A stretch of 64,000 bases of DNA. It comes from a bacterium. GTDB lineage: Bacteria; Babelota; Babeliae; Babelales; UASB340. The position numbers were made by a program, and so were the translations under genes. Below are positions 1-8,480 of this stretch, one piece after another (the first letter of the stretch is position 1; every line of letters starts with the position of its first letter). Below the pieces are notes generated by a model. The model was not told the DNA's origin. It made no database searches and worked only from the letters and a program-made list of their open reading frames with translations. The stretch lies in contig DAOVPV010000003.1 of NCBI GenBank assembly GCA_030629005.1, positions 1 through 64,000 on the forward strand. The letters run 5' to 3'.

Positions 1-60
1 AAATAAGACTAGTTGTTTTAACATAATAATTATTATCGGAATCAAATCTTGGTTTAAGGA

Positions 61-116
61 TATAATAAAAAGGGGCTAATTTCGGTAAGGTCCGAAATTA
101 GCCCCTTTTTATTATA
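61..116. terminator. Long perfect hairpin, bidirectional terminator
   Basis: Bases 61-85 pair perfectly with 92-116 around a six-base loop. The centre of the stem is GC-rich (AGGGGCTAATTTCGG) and it is flanked by A and T runs on both sides. It lies just past the stop of the minus-strand gene at 141-917, so it should terminate that gene and anything entering from the left. The first 60 bases of the window hold nothing else I can name. Confidence 0.85.
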
Positions 117-140
117 AAGAAAGTAATATTAGAATATTTT

Positions 141-917
141 TTATTTATAATGCGTTTTTAGAAGTTCATCTAGGAGTTCTGTTTCCGATCTCTTCTTCGC
201 TTCAGCGGCTGTTTCTCTGGCTGCTATTTCTCTTTCTCTTATCTCTTCTCTAGCAACTTTCCTTTGAGCCTCTCTTTTCTCTTCAGCAACTTTTCTCTTT
301 TCAGCAACTTTTTTCTCTTCAGCAACTCTTTTCTCTTCAGCAACTCTTTTCCTTTCAGCCTCTCTTTCCCTTCTTTCTCTTACTATTTCAGCCGTTATAC
401 TCTTTACTTCCTCAAAATTTCTTTCTAAATCTTCTTGATTTGTAGCTTTTAAATCTAATTCTTTGGGTCTGCTGATAATAACGGCCGCACCATCCTCAAA
501 TGTTAAATTTTCCAATATAAGCGAACATTGAAGAATACTTTCGTCAACAATAAGTATCAGATTTGTATTTTCTCGAATTGTAACATCTATAAATTGTAAT
601 TTCTTGATAGTGCTATTCCCTAAATTAATTTTGAGTCCTTTTTCTATTGTACAATTCGTCATTGTTAATGCTTCAATCGTACAGCTTGTAAAATCAAGGG
701 AACCCCCGACTGACTGATCGCTAATATCAAAATTTTGAAAATGTCCGATAAAGTGATTAAACCCTCGCTGGTCTGATCTTTTTGCAGGAAAAAGCTTTAC
801 ACTAAAATTAGCGATTTTTTCGCGTCCAAACCCCCGCCGCCGGATTCCACCACTGCTATCTTGCACAAAAAAAGCCAATAAAACAAAAGTTATCAGCCCC
901 GTTTTTATTAATTTCAT
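141..917 (-). CDS. Secreted protein with C-terminal charged coiled coil
   Basis: Function unknown. I take the ATG at 917 (258 residues), because a strong GGAAAGGGG-type ribosome site precedes it and the protein then opens with a clean signal peptide (MKLIKTGLITFVLLAFF). A longer reading to 1022 has no such features. The middle, about residues 45-150, is rich in short beta-strand-like stretches with repeated Cys-Thr-Ile turns, reminiscent of a small beta-helix. The last 80 residues are a highly charged helix built on repeats of roughly RVAEEK, encoded by near-identical 18-21 base units that could expand or contract by slippage. Probably an exported or periplasmic protein. It is last before the hairpin at 61-116. 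Confidence 0.7.
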   Translation of the reverse strand: MKLIKTGLITFVLLAFFVQDSSGGIRRRGFGREKIANFSVKLFPAKRSDQRGFNHFIGHFQNFDISDQSVGGSLDFTSCTIEALTMTNCTIEKGLKINLGNSTIKKLQFIDVTIRENTNLILIVDESILQCSLILENLTFEDGAAVIISRPKELDLKATNQEDLERNFEEVKSITAEIVRERREREAERKRVAEEKRVAEEKKVAEKRKVAEEKREAQRKVAREEIREREIAARETAAEAKKRSETELLDELLKTHYK

Positions 918-1045
918 ATTTTCCCCTTTCTGGAAATATTCAATATTATTTAAAATAATTCTACACAATGTATTTAAGATTAATACATTCATTTTCTGAG
1001 AGTCAACTCTCGGCGAAAACAATTATCTGATGACAGGCCAAGTCT

Positions 1046-1546
1046 TTATCTGCTAAAAAGTTTATTTTGATCATATTTCCAAATACCACATATAGATATA
1101 GCGATGGCATCTGTTACATCTTGCTTTTCAATTTTGCCAAATTGATTTAGTCGAGGAAACATTGATAAAATCATTAATGCAACCTGGTCTTTTGTCGCGC
1201 CACCAAAACCAGTAATGCTATTTTTAACTTCTCGAGGAGAAAATTCATAAATTCTTAAATTATTTTGATTCGATAACAAATATAAAATTCCTCTTAAATA
1301 TCCTAGTTTTAAAAAAGTTTGTGCATTTTTACCTAAGAATGATGTTTCTAAAGCTAGATCTGTTATTTCAAATTTTTCTATTTTTTCTTTAAAAAATTTA
1401 TAAAAAATGCCTGTTCGTTCTGATAAATCTTTTTTGCTGCTCATTTTTAGATAACCATAATCTATAATCATGGTTTTGTTTGACTCTTTTTTTAAAACAG
1501 AAAACCCTGTCACAGAAAATCCAGGGTCCACTCCCAGTAAAATCAC
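1046..1546 (-). CDS. ruvC: Crossover junction endodeoxyribonuclease RuvC
   Basis: Holliday-junction resolvase of 166 residues, the usual family length. The four acidic catalytic residues expected from the E. coli enzyme are visible: Asp7 in LLGVDPG, Glu67 in ALETSF, and Asp143 and Asp146 in KQDVTDAIA. It normally cuts four-way junctions together with RuvAB, which are not in this window. It follows dnaB on the same strand with a 34-base gap, so rplI, dnaB and ruvC probably form one transcript. Confidence 0.95.
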   Translation of the reverse strand: MILLGVDPGFSVTGFSVLKKESNKTMIIDYGYLKMSSKKDLSERTGIFYKFFKEKIEKFEITDLALETSFLGKNAQTFLKLGYLRGILYLLSNQNNLRIYEFSPREVKNSITGFGGATKDQVALMILSMFPRLNQFGKIEKQDVTDAIAISICGIWKYDQNKLFSR

Positions 1547-1580
1547 CTTTTTCTCCTATTTTATAAATTAACACAATTAT

Positions 1581-2948
1581 TTAATACCCTTCTTCTAGGT
1601 CATCAAAATGTGTGAATTCTCCTGTGAATTTTACATTAAAAGATCCAATTGGACCATTTCTTTGTTTGCCAATTATAACCTCTGCAATATCAGGATGTTC
1701 TGTTTCTGAGTTATAAACAACATCTCTATAAATAAAAAATATTACATCACCGTCTTGTTCTATTGCCCCAGATTCTCTTAAATCGGACAACATCGGACGC
1801 TTGTCCATGCGAGACTCCAAAGAACGCGAAAGCTGTGATAATGCAAGCACAGGAGTGTCTAATTCTTTAGCTAAAGCTTTTAATGATCTGGAAATGGTCG
1901 AAATCTCTTGCGTTCTGTTTTCATATTTTCCAGTACCATAAATAAGCTGCAAGTAATCTATTATTATTAGATCTATTTTTGATTTGGATTTTAATTTTCT
2001 AGCTTTAGCTCTAAGTTCCATAATGTTTAATCCAGGACTGTCGTCTATAAAGATTTTGGCTTCTGCTAGTTGTGCTGCACTATTTGTGAGTTGCATCCAT
2101 TCATCAGATGTTACACTTGCATTTCTAATTTTAGTATTAGGAATTTTAGAAAGAGAAGATAACATTCTTAATACTAATTGTTCTGATGACATTTCTAACG
2201 AAAATATTCCAACAGCATGTCCTGCTTGCCATGCATTTAATGCCATATCCATGGCAAGTGCAGTTTTGCCCATAGAAGGACGTGCAGCTAAAATTAAAAG
2301 ATCTCCCCTCTGCATTCCAGAAGTCATAGCATCAAACCTATTAAAACCCGAAGGGACACCCGTAACACCCTCCCTTGAGGTTTTCATTTGTGCTAGATTT
2401 TTAAAAGTAGTTTTTAATAACTCATCTATTTTTACAAAAGTTGGAGGAACTAACTTATTAGATATTTGGAAAATCTTCTTTTCTGAACTATCTAAAACAA
2501 TATCAATCTCTTTTATATCTTGATCATAACAGGTAGATATAATATCAGAAGCCGAATAAATCAATTCTCGCAAAATTGATTTATCTTTTACTATTTTTGC
2601 ATGCTGATTTATCATGCCGATAGCAGGAATATCCTCCTGTAGCTCCATTAAGTAAATAATACCACCCGCAGCATCTAAAAGTTTCTTTTTTTCAAGTTCA
2701 TCTTGCAATACTAGCATATCTATTTGTTGATCCGTTTGCGCAACGTCCAACATCGCCTGATATATTATTTGATGTGATTTTACATGAAAATCATTAGATT
2801 TTAATGTATCTGTAATTAAAGTAAGATTATTGCCATTAAGCAAAATCGCGGCCAAAACAGATTTTTCGGCATTCACGTTTGTGGGTAAATTATTCCCTAG
2901 AAAATTCGCAGCCCGGAAATTTGATTTTGTTTTATTTTGAATGTTCAT
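1581..2948 (-). CDS. dnaB: Replicative DNA helicase DnaB
   Basis: Hexameric 5'-3' helicase of the replication fork, 455 residues. The N-terminal DnaB domain (about 22-125) is followed by a RecA-like ATPase core. The Walker A motif is ARPSMGKT at 222-229, and a Walker B segment (DLIIIDYLQ) lies near residue 325. An arginine-finger-containing end with KQRNGPIG is near the C terminus. No intein or large insertion is present. It sits 48 bases downstream of rplI, an order seen in many bacteria. Confidence 0.96.
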   Translation of the reverse strand: MNIQNKTKSNFRAANFLGNNLPTNVNAEKSVLAAILLNGNNLTLITDTLKSNDFHVKSHQIIYQAMLDVAQTDQQIDMLVLQDELEKKKLLDAAGGIIYLMELQEDIPAIGMINQHAKIVKDKSILRELIYSASDIISTCYDQDIKEIDIVLDSSEKKIFQISNKLVPPTFVKIDELLKTTFKNLAQMKTSREGVTGVPSGFNRFDAMTSGMQRGDLLILAARPSMGKTALAMDMALNAWQAGHAVGIFSLEMSSEQLVLRMLSSLSKIPNTKIRNASVTSDEWMQLTNSAAQLAEAKIFIDDSPGLNIMELRAKARKLKSKSKIDLIIIDYLQLIYGTGKYENRTQEISTISRSLKALAKELDTPVLALSQLSRSLESRMDKRPMLSDLRESGAIEQDGDVIFFIYRDVVYNSETEHPDIAEVIIGKQRNGPIGSFNVKFTGEFTHFDDLEEGY

Positions 2949-2996
2949 GTTAATCCAGGCACCTCTGAAATATAATCTTTAATGAATCTTCTTAAT

Positions 2997-3440
2997 TTAC
3001 TCTGAAACAACTTTTAATGTTAATTCTGGTTTCAACTTAGATGACAAACGAATAATAACCTTATGTTCGCCAATAGATTTAATTGTTTTTGTAAACTCAA
3101 TCTGTTTTCTATTTACAGAAATATCTTTTTCTTTTAATAAGGCAAGAATTTCATCTTGACCAACAGATCCGTAAAGTTTGCCGTTATCATGAACTTTTTC
3201 ATTTATTGTTAAATGTAAATTTCTTATTCGTTCAGCTAGCATTTCTATTTTACTATTCAACACTTTTACTTCAGTTTTAGCTTTTTGAACTCTAGATTTA
3301 TAAAAAGTTACATTTGTATCTGTAACCTTAATTGCCAATTTTCGTGGAATTAAAAAGTTTTGAGCAAAGCCGTCAGAAACTTTTACTATAGTTCCCAACA
3401 TGCCAACTTTCTCTACATCTTTTAACAAATAGACATTCAT
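2997..3440 (-). CDS. rplI: Large-subunit ribosomal protein L9
   Basis: A 147-residue L9. The N-terminal RNA-binding domain (MNVYLLKDVEKVG, then GFAQNFLIP) is highly recognisable, followed by the long connecting helix (about 45-75) and the C-terminal domain. It binds 23S rRNA at the base of the L1 stalk. It is the first gene of the rplI-dnaB-ruvC group. Its 3' end (3001-3021) matches 17 of 21 positions of the dispersed motif, but that stretch also encodes the usual L9 C terminus, so I do not count it as a copy. Confidence 0.95.
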   Translation of the reverse strand: MNVYLLKDVEKVGMLGTIVKVSDGFAQNFLIPRKLAIKVTDTNVTFYKSRVQKAKTEVKVLNSKIEMLAERIRNLHLTINEKVHDNGKLYGSVGQDEILALLKEKDISVNRKQIEFTKTIKSIGEHKVIIRLSSKLKPELTLKVVSE

Positions 3441-3554
3441 TGTTTACCTTTCAATTCTAATCAAAATTAAATATTTTAAGCTTGTAAAATATAACACAAA
3501 AAAGAGAAAAGATTTATCTGTAGAAAAATATTTTTATGCTTCTCGCTCAATTTC

Positions 3555-4841
3555 TTAAATTATTTCCAGCCCTTCATGCCCAATATAAAAAATGGGTATA
3601 CCATCAAACGTCTCGAGACTGATTAATTTAGCAAGACACTTAAGCGTTCGTCTAAAATAAGGAGATAACCAAGAATCATTAACAAATAAAAAAATAGCAT
3701 CCCCTTCTTTTTTTATAGAATTATTAGTCCTATAAAAAAATTCCGAGCAAATTCTTGGAATAATGGTAAAATTATTAGAAATAGTAACTTTTTTTTTAAT
3801 AAAACATCCTGGAGTAAACTTTATTTTATTAGTTAAAAAAAGACTTCTTGCCCATTTTTGTTTTTTACAATTAGAGGGAATTTTTTCTCCAAAAGGAGTA
3901 CAATGGGTTTTGTCATAAAAATTTATTATGCGACCCGCTTTTAACAAATAAACTGTTTGAAAAAATCTACGTTTACCCTTTATATTCTTTTCTTCTCTTT
4001 GTGATCCAACAAAAAAATAACTGTTGTTTGGTAAAACATTCTTCCAAAGTTTTACTATTTTTTTATTATTATTTAAAGAATAAGGAAAATAAGTTTCCGG
4101 AGAAAGTAAAATTATATTTTTGTATTTCTCGGAAGAAACATTTAATGTTGATGAATATTTATGTAAGTTCAAATTTGCTAACTGATGATAAACCATCTGT
4201 CCTACAGTTAATGCATTGTAATTATTTTTAAAAGATTTAACCATAGGTTTTAAATAAATTATTTTATTTTCTTTCATAAACATTTCTAAATTCTTTTTAG
4301 AAATTGGTGCTACAGAAAATATAAGGCTATAAATAAATAAGAAGAACTTATATTTTGCCAACGGTATAAGAGGGTTCGCAAAAGGATATCCAAAATCTTT
4401 CTCTAAAAAAAATAAACAATATTTGTCTATATAATAAAAAAAAGAAAATGTTGTTATAAAAAATGTTGTTATTCTTAATAAAATATTTTTAAAAAGAACA
4501 AATAAACCACTTGATATAAAAAAATACACAACTACTAATAAAGTTGCATTAAGCACCATAAAAGAATAAAATCCCGTTGCTAATAAAAATGTAGCATCAG
4601 AACGATAAATTAACATTTCATACAACCATATAAAATGCAATCCAAATGCAACAATCCCCCATAAAAAACCGGTTAAAATACTTTGTTTTATCTTATTATT
4701 TTCAGCTAAAACCATATACAGCAAAATAAATGCTGGAATTATTAAAAAACCACATGAATCTACAAATAAAATAGATAGGCTAAAAAATAGTGCTGATATT
4801 ATAGTTTTTAAGTATAAACTTTTGTGTATTTTTTTTCGCAT
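3555..4841 (-). CDS. lnt: Apolipoprotein N-acyltransferase, short form
   Basis: Inner-membrane enzyme that adds the third acyl chain to lipoproteins. From the ATG at 4841 it has 428 residues, shorter than the roughly 510 of E. coli Lnt. A GTG at 4862 is an alternative start. Several N-terminal membrane helices precede a nitrilase-like domain. The Glu-Lys-Cys triad can be placed in LLSPETYF, YDKTHCTPFGE and PRICSEFF. The order and spacing fit Lnt, although overall similarity is low. The reading frame overlaps the 3' end of the pilin-like gene upstream, which puts lnt in the minor-pilin operon. A copy of the 21-base motif lies just before the catalytic Glu and encodes TLNVSSE. Confidence 0.8.
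   Translation of the reverse strand: MRKKIHKSLYLKTIISALFFSLSILFVDSCGFLIIPAFILLYMVLAENNKIKQSILTGFLWGIVAFGLHFIWLYEMLIYRSDATFLLATGFYSFMVLNATLLVVVYFFISSGLFVLFKNILLRITTFFITTFSFFYYIDKYCLFFLEKDFGYPFANPLIPLAKYKFFLFIYSLIFSVAPISKKNLEMFMKENKIIYLKPMVKSFKNNYNALTVGQMVYHQLANLNLHKYSSTLNVSSEKYKNIILLSPETYFPYSLNNNKKIVKLWKNVLPNNSYFFVGSQREEKNIKGKRRFFQTVYLLKAGRIINFYDKTHCTPFGEKIPSNCKKQKWARSLFLTNKIKFTPGCFIKKKVTISNNFTIIPRICSEFFYRTNNSIKKEGDAIFLFVNDSWLSPYFRRTLKCLAKLISLETFDGIPIFYIGHEGLEII
4129..4149 (+). repeat. Dispersed 21-base motif, copy 1 (exact)
   Basis: Exact match to the consensus leader TCGGAAGA plus palindrome AACATTTAATGTT. It lies inside lnt, antisense to the gene, which reads it as TLNVSSE. Confidence 0.9.
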
Positions 4842-5256
4842 TATACAAAATTTCCCCCTCACAAGATAAATTAATAATGTATTTTTTATTTAGACTGTTA
4901 TATAACCTTGTAATAAGTGAAATAGTATTTTTTTTAATTTTTCTTACCGTTATGCTTGCATGAATATTATTAAATTTGTTTTCTTTTAATTTAAAATTAA
5001 TTGCCTCAATTAAATTATTAAAGCTATAATTTTTATTCTCGGTCGCATTTTTTTGAAATGACTCCTGATTATTTACCACAAATTTTATTCCATAATTCAT
5101 AACGGCTTCAGCCAAATAAAAATTCTTATAATACGCAGCTTGTTGATTTACAATATCCAAATAAACCGCACTTTTATACCACATGCCAAAAGATATCAAC
5201 GACAACGTCGCAATAAAAAATGTAATTACAATAAAAACTGAACCTTGCTTATTCAT
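4780..5256 (-). CDS. PilX/GspK-like minor pilin candidate
   Basis: 158 residues. The start overlaps the upstream pilin gene through ATGA, and the 3' end overlaps lnt. A short positively charged leader (MNKQGS) is followed by one hydrophobic helix (VFIVITFFIATLSLISFGMW) and then residues like AAYYKNFYLAEAVMNYG. That arrangement is typical of PilX/GspK-type minor pilins, in which the helix is followed by an aromatic-rich, Ala/Glu-containing stretch. The rest is poorly conserved beta structure. Assignment rests on layout and operon partners; no strict GFxxxE processing site is visible. Confidence 0.55.
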   Translation of the reverse strand: MNKQGSVFIVITFFIATLSLISFGMWYKSAVYLDIVNQQAAYYKNFYLAEAVMNYGIKFVVNNQESFQKNATENKNYSFNNLIEAINFKLKENKFNNIHASITVRKIKKNTISLITRLYNSLNKKYIINLSCEGEILYNAKKNTQKFILKNYNISTIF

Positions 5257-5771
5257 ATCTGTATCTTAATTATTCGGTTTCTTAAATTTATATAAAAATT
5301 TTTACCGTCTAAACAAACAATTACTGATTTAATAGAATCTCCCATCTTGCTTGTAATAATATTATAAGTAAACTTGGCAATTCCAAAATTAAGCTTTGCA
5401 ACATTTTTCTTTATCCACTTCTTATTTAAAAAATCATATTCTCCTATTGTTCTATAAATATTTTTGTCACGGAAGCTCCAACCAACTGCCCTATCCCCTG
5501 TTTTTTCTCGGAAGAAACGTTTAATGTTGATGTTTTTCTTAAAAACAAAGTTCTGTAAATCCCAGCTTTCTTTATTACAGTCCGCCATAAGCAAATCTCT
5601 TCGCAATAGGCTTAACATTGCAATATTTCTTATATCCTTTTTATTTTTGTTTTCGAAAACAAATGCTCGTTTAAAATTTTTAGCTAAAAATCCAAATATT
5701 AGTAAACTAAATACAGAAAAAATCGATATGTATATAACAAGCTCTATTATAGAAAACGCCCTCTTATTCAA
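5253..5771 (-). CDS. Type IV pilin-like (prepilin) protein
   Basis: Has the class III prepilin signal: charged leader MNKRA, then FSIIELVIYISIFSVF, with Glu at position +5 of the mature protein as in type IV pilins and type II secretion pseudopilins. The cleavage site would be Ala/Phe rather than Gly/Phe. I prefer the TTG at 5771 (172 residues). It follows GGTGGGGG at good spacing and gives the usual short leader; an upstream TTG at 5792 would add seven residues. It overlaps the neighbouring pilin genes by 8 and 4 bases, so the three are translationally coupled. It carries copy 2 of the dispersed motif. Confidence 0.75.
   Translation of the reverse strand: MNKRAFSIIELVIYISIFSVFSLLIFGFLAKNFKRAFVFENKNKKDIRNIAMLSLLRRDLLMADCNKESWDLQNFVFKKNINIKRFFREKTGDRAVGWSFRDKNIYRTIGEYDFLNKKWIKKNVAKLNFGIAKFTYNIITSKMGDSIKSVIVCLDGKNFYINLRNRIIKIQI
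5508..5528 (+). repeat. Dispersed 21-base motif, copy 2 (1 mismatch)
   Basis: Matches the consensus except for A to G at position 12. Inside the prepilin gene, read in the opposite sense as NIKRFFRE. This is a different reading frame from the one that gives LNVSSE in other genes. Confidence 0.85.
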
Positions 5772-6117
5772 AACATGCCCCCACCAGCTCAAGTTTCAGA
5801 CCATCTTTTCCGTTATTACCAGCCTTTATCGTTACCTTATTAAAACAAAAATAATCGTCGGAAGAAACATTTAATGTTCTTGTATCTTTTAATTTAATTT
5901 TATTTGTTTTAATCTTACTTACAAATCTAGAGTTTTTAGATTTGTGCCCAGATTCTAATAAAAAAATCGCTTCGTTAAGCATTATTAATTTATTCTGTCC
6001 TAACTTTCTTGTTTTAATTGCCAAATTAATAAATTGAGAAAAGATTAAAACAAAAATAATAAACACGGAAAGAGAAATCACCAATTCAAGTAATAAAAAC
6101 GCCCTTTTAAAAATCAT
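5764..6117 (-). CDS. Type IV pilin-like (prepilin) protein, small
   Basis: 117 residues, first gene of the pilin-lnt operon. The leader MIFKRA followed by FLLLELVISLSVFIIFVLIF is a type IV prepilin N terminus with Glu at +5. The soluble part is small, which fits a GspI/GspJ- or PilV-like minor pseudopilin. Its stop codon lies inside the start region of the next gene. The dispersed motif (copy 3) lies in the soluble domain and encodes TLNVSSD. Confidence 0.7.
   Translation of the reverse strand: MIFKRAFLLLELVISLSVFIIFVLIFSQFINLAIKTRKLGQNKLIMLNEAIFLLESGHKSKNSRFVSKIKTNKIKLKDTRTLNVSSDDYFCFNKVTIKAGNNGKDGLKLELVGACFE
5858..5878 (+). repeat. Dispersed 21-base motif, copy 3 (exact)
   Basis: Exact consensus, antisense inside the first prepilin gene. 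It is the third copy within 1.75 kb, the densest cluster in the window. Confidence 0.9.
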
Positions 6118-6235
6118 CTATAACCCAACAATAAAAATGTTTTTAAATTTAAACTTCATATTTGTATTATTGTTTTAATAATATTAATGTACAAAAACAA
6201 TAGTTTTAAATTTTCTAATCAAAAGAGGTATTTAT

Positions 6236-8311
6236 ATGAATTTAATAAAACAAATTATATGTTTAGTCCTTGTGCTCTTTTTTACTAAAAATGTAACGAC
6301 TCGAACAACACTTCCTCAAAAAGATATATCACAAGTGCCAAGCCCTAAAGAAATAGAAGAAATAATGCGAAGCGATGAATTCAAACAGATGATGGGAGAA
6401 TTAGACGAAATATTTGCAGACATGGATGAAGATGATCTTAAACCGGTAAAAAAAGAACCTGCCCCCAAGCCTTCCCCAATAACAAAACCAACTCAAGATG
6501 CAAAAATAAAGCCTGCTGCTATTACAAAAAAAAGCATGCAAGAGGAGTTTTTAGATCCTATAAAACAAAGCAAAGATGAAAAATTTGCAAAAGACAAACT
6601 GGTTACAAAGCTTCCATCAAAAAAAATTGAAGCATTTTTCTATTATACAAATAGGTTAGTAAAAGCTCTAAATAACATAGAACTAAAAATAAACAGTTTC
6701 AAGTTAGGACCAGCTTTTAAAGAGCAAATGCAAGAACTTGGGTTATTTAAACTTTTCAATAATGTAGAAATTAGATTATCTAATATAAAAAGCAAAAAGC
6801 TCTATCTTAAAGTCTTTTATCTTCCAATGTTTACTCAACTAAGACAAAATATATTAAATACATTAAAAATCGTAGAAAAAACAGAACTAGATCTTGTAAA
6901 TATAAAGCTTCAAAATATTAAAGAAGAATCTGAAAAATCTGATTTTGAATTTTTACAAAAAATAGCAAAAAAGAAACCTACTAAAAAGTCCCGCCTAGAT
7001 TTAAACTTAACTCCGCTCCAAAAAGAAATAAAAGATCTCTTAAAGAGTGATCTAAAAAAAATAGAAGCTCAACTAAATTCTATTATCAAAAGTGCACAAG
7101 CAAAGGAAGAAATAGAAGCAAAGAAAAAAGCAAGGGAGCAAGCAGAAGCAGCGGCTGCGAAAGAAAAACCTATTGGCAGACGATATCCTCCACGTTATAG
7201 ACCTGGTTATCCACCATACAGACCAGGACCTGGATATGGATCTGGAGACTATCAACGTCGCAGACCGGGACCAAGTCCTTATCCTAGGACAGGACAACCG
7301 TCACAACCAAAGCCAGATTCGTCAACAATAAGCCCACCTAAAACACAAGAACCTATCTCAACAGACAGAGCAGATTCAGCAAGACCTATTGATGAAAAAA
7401 CAGCAGAAAAAATCGCTAAACTAAATAACCTCGGCCAAGAAGTTATAAAATTAACAGAAGAAATAAAAACTAAATATAAAATAGGAAACAATAACAATCT
7501 AGAAGATGTTTATAATTCAAAGTTATTATCAAAGCTGAATTCTAAGCTTGAGGAATTAGATAAAGTAAGAATATCTGTCCAAGCCAAAGAAACAGATATA
7601 AAGCAACCAGCAAAAAAGGCATCTATCCCTAAAGTAGATAATGCATTAAAGGATCTGATTGGTATATTTATTCCTCTTGCAAAAAATCCAGGCGATCCTC
7701 AAGAAACTGTTGCCGCCGCAAATATTTTAAGATCATTGGGTTCATCATCTTATAGCACAGAACTTGCTAAATATGAAAACCAAATTATAACAAAATTAGA
7801 AGGCGCAGAGCATGATTTAGGAACAGCCTCAGAATCTCCTGAGAATTTTGCGAACATCTACAGAAACCTTAAAATTTTAGAATCTAATCCAAAATCTGGT
7901 CACAAAAAAATTAAAAATATAAAAACTAAATACAGAAATAAAATAGAAGACTTGGGAGAAATAGAAGAAGTCTCAACCGATATTTCAAAAAACATTAACG
8001 CTATACAAGATATTAGAGCAAGCATTGGCCAAACAAATGTGACAGTTAGAAGCATTGAAGATCAAAATCTTAATATAAAAGCAAATATACTTGCAACAAT
8101 AAATAATTCAGGACAACCTGCAAAAATCCGCGAACTATTGGTTAATGCTACAAATAAAATATTAACAGGAGGAAATGATCAAGTTCCAAACGACGAACAA
8201 ACTAAAAAACTTAAAGCTGAATATTTAAAAGTCGTAAGAAACTATGAAAAACAAAAAAAATACTTAGTTGATATAGAAGGGTTAGTAAGAGAATCTGAAG
8301 AGGTTTATTGA
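6236..8311 (+). CDS. Large secreted protein with Pro/Arg/Tyr-rich linker
   Basis: 691 residues, function unknown. An N-terminal signal peptide (MNLIKQIICLVLVLFFTKN) is followed by an acidic helix-rich segment. A long alpha-helical region (about 120-290) leads into a low-complexity linker around 305-365 made of Arg, Pro, Tyr and Gly (for example RYPPRYRPGYPPYRPGPG). A second helical region fills the C-terminal half. The ribosome site AAAAGAGG lies about 8 bases before the ATG. The gene diverges from the pilin operon. The linker is more GC-rich than the rest. Likely periplasmic or surface-exposed. Confidence 0.65.
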   Translation: MNLIKQIICLVLVLFFTKNVTTRTTLPQKDISQVPSPKEIEEIMRSDEFKQMMGELDEIFADMDEDDLKPVKKEPAPKPSPITKPTQDAKIKPAAITKKSMQEEFLDPIKQSKDEKFAKDKLVTKLPSKKIEAFFYYTNRLVKALNNIELKINSFKLGPAFKEQMQELGLFKLFNNVEIRLSNIKSKKLYLKVFYLPMFTQLRQNILNTLKIVEKTELDLVNIKLQNIKEESEKSDFEFLQKIAKKKPTKKSRLDLNLTPLQKEIKDLLKSDLKKIEAQLNSIIKSAQAKEEIEAKKKAREQAEAAAAKEKPIGRRYPPRYRPGYPPYRPGPGYGSGDYQRRRPGPSPYPRTGQPSQPKPDSSTISPPKTQEPISTDRADSARPIDEKTAEKIAKLNNLGQEVIKLTEEIKTKYKIGNNNNLEDVYNSKLLSKLNSKLEELDKVRISVQAKETDIKQPAKKASIPKVDNALKDLIGIFIPLAKNPGDPQETVAAANILRSLGSSSYSTELAKYENQIITKLEGAEHDLGTASESPENFANIYRNLKILESNPKSGHKKIKNIKTKYRNKIEDLGEIEEVSTDISKNINAIQDIRASIGQTNVTVRSIEDQNLNIKANILATINNSGQPAKIRELLVNATNKILTGGNDQVPNDEQTKKLKAEYLKVVRNYEKQKKYLVDIEGLVRESEEVY

Positions 8312-8328
8312 AAAACAAAAAAAATGAG

Positions 8329-8462
8329 TAGCCCAACGCTTACGCATAGGGCTACCACAGATTCGCCTACAAAGTAGGCTAAATTTGAATTTTAAATATA
8401 TGTCTTGGTTGAGCCCGCGTGAGCGGGCGACTTTACTGTAGCCCTATGCGTAAGCGTTGGGC
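8329..8462. repeat. Composite inverted repeat with three nested hairpins
   Basis: Bases 8331-8354 and 8439-8462 are perfect 24-base inverted repeats. Between them are two smaller hairpins, GCCTAC/GTAGGC at 8365-8379 and GCCCGC/GCGGGC at 8413-8428. It is much more GC-rich than its surroundings. It lies between the convergent ends of the secreted-protein gene and ileS, so it can end transcription from both sides. It also looks like a small palindromic mobile element. Confidence 0.75.
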
Positions 8463-8480
8463 ATTATCGTGATTAATTAT

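Noticed and set aside
1-60. A gene end in the first 60 bases
   Set aside because: No convincing reading frame or motif; too short to judge.
1984-2523. A 179-codon open frame antisense to dnaB
   Set aside because: It lies wholly inside a well-conserved gene, has no ribosome site, and its sequence is the mirror of dnaB codons.
3001-3021. Motif-like sequence at the 3' end of rplI (17 of 21)
   Set aside because: It encodes the normal C terminus of L9, so similarity is as well explained by protein conservation.
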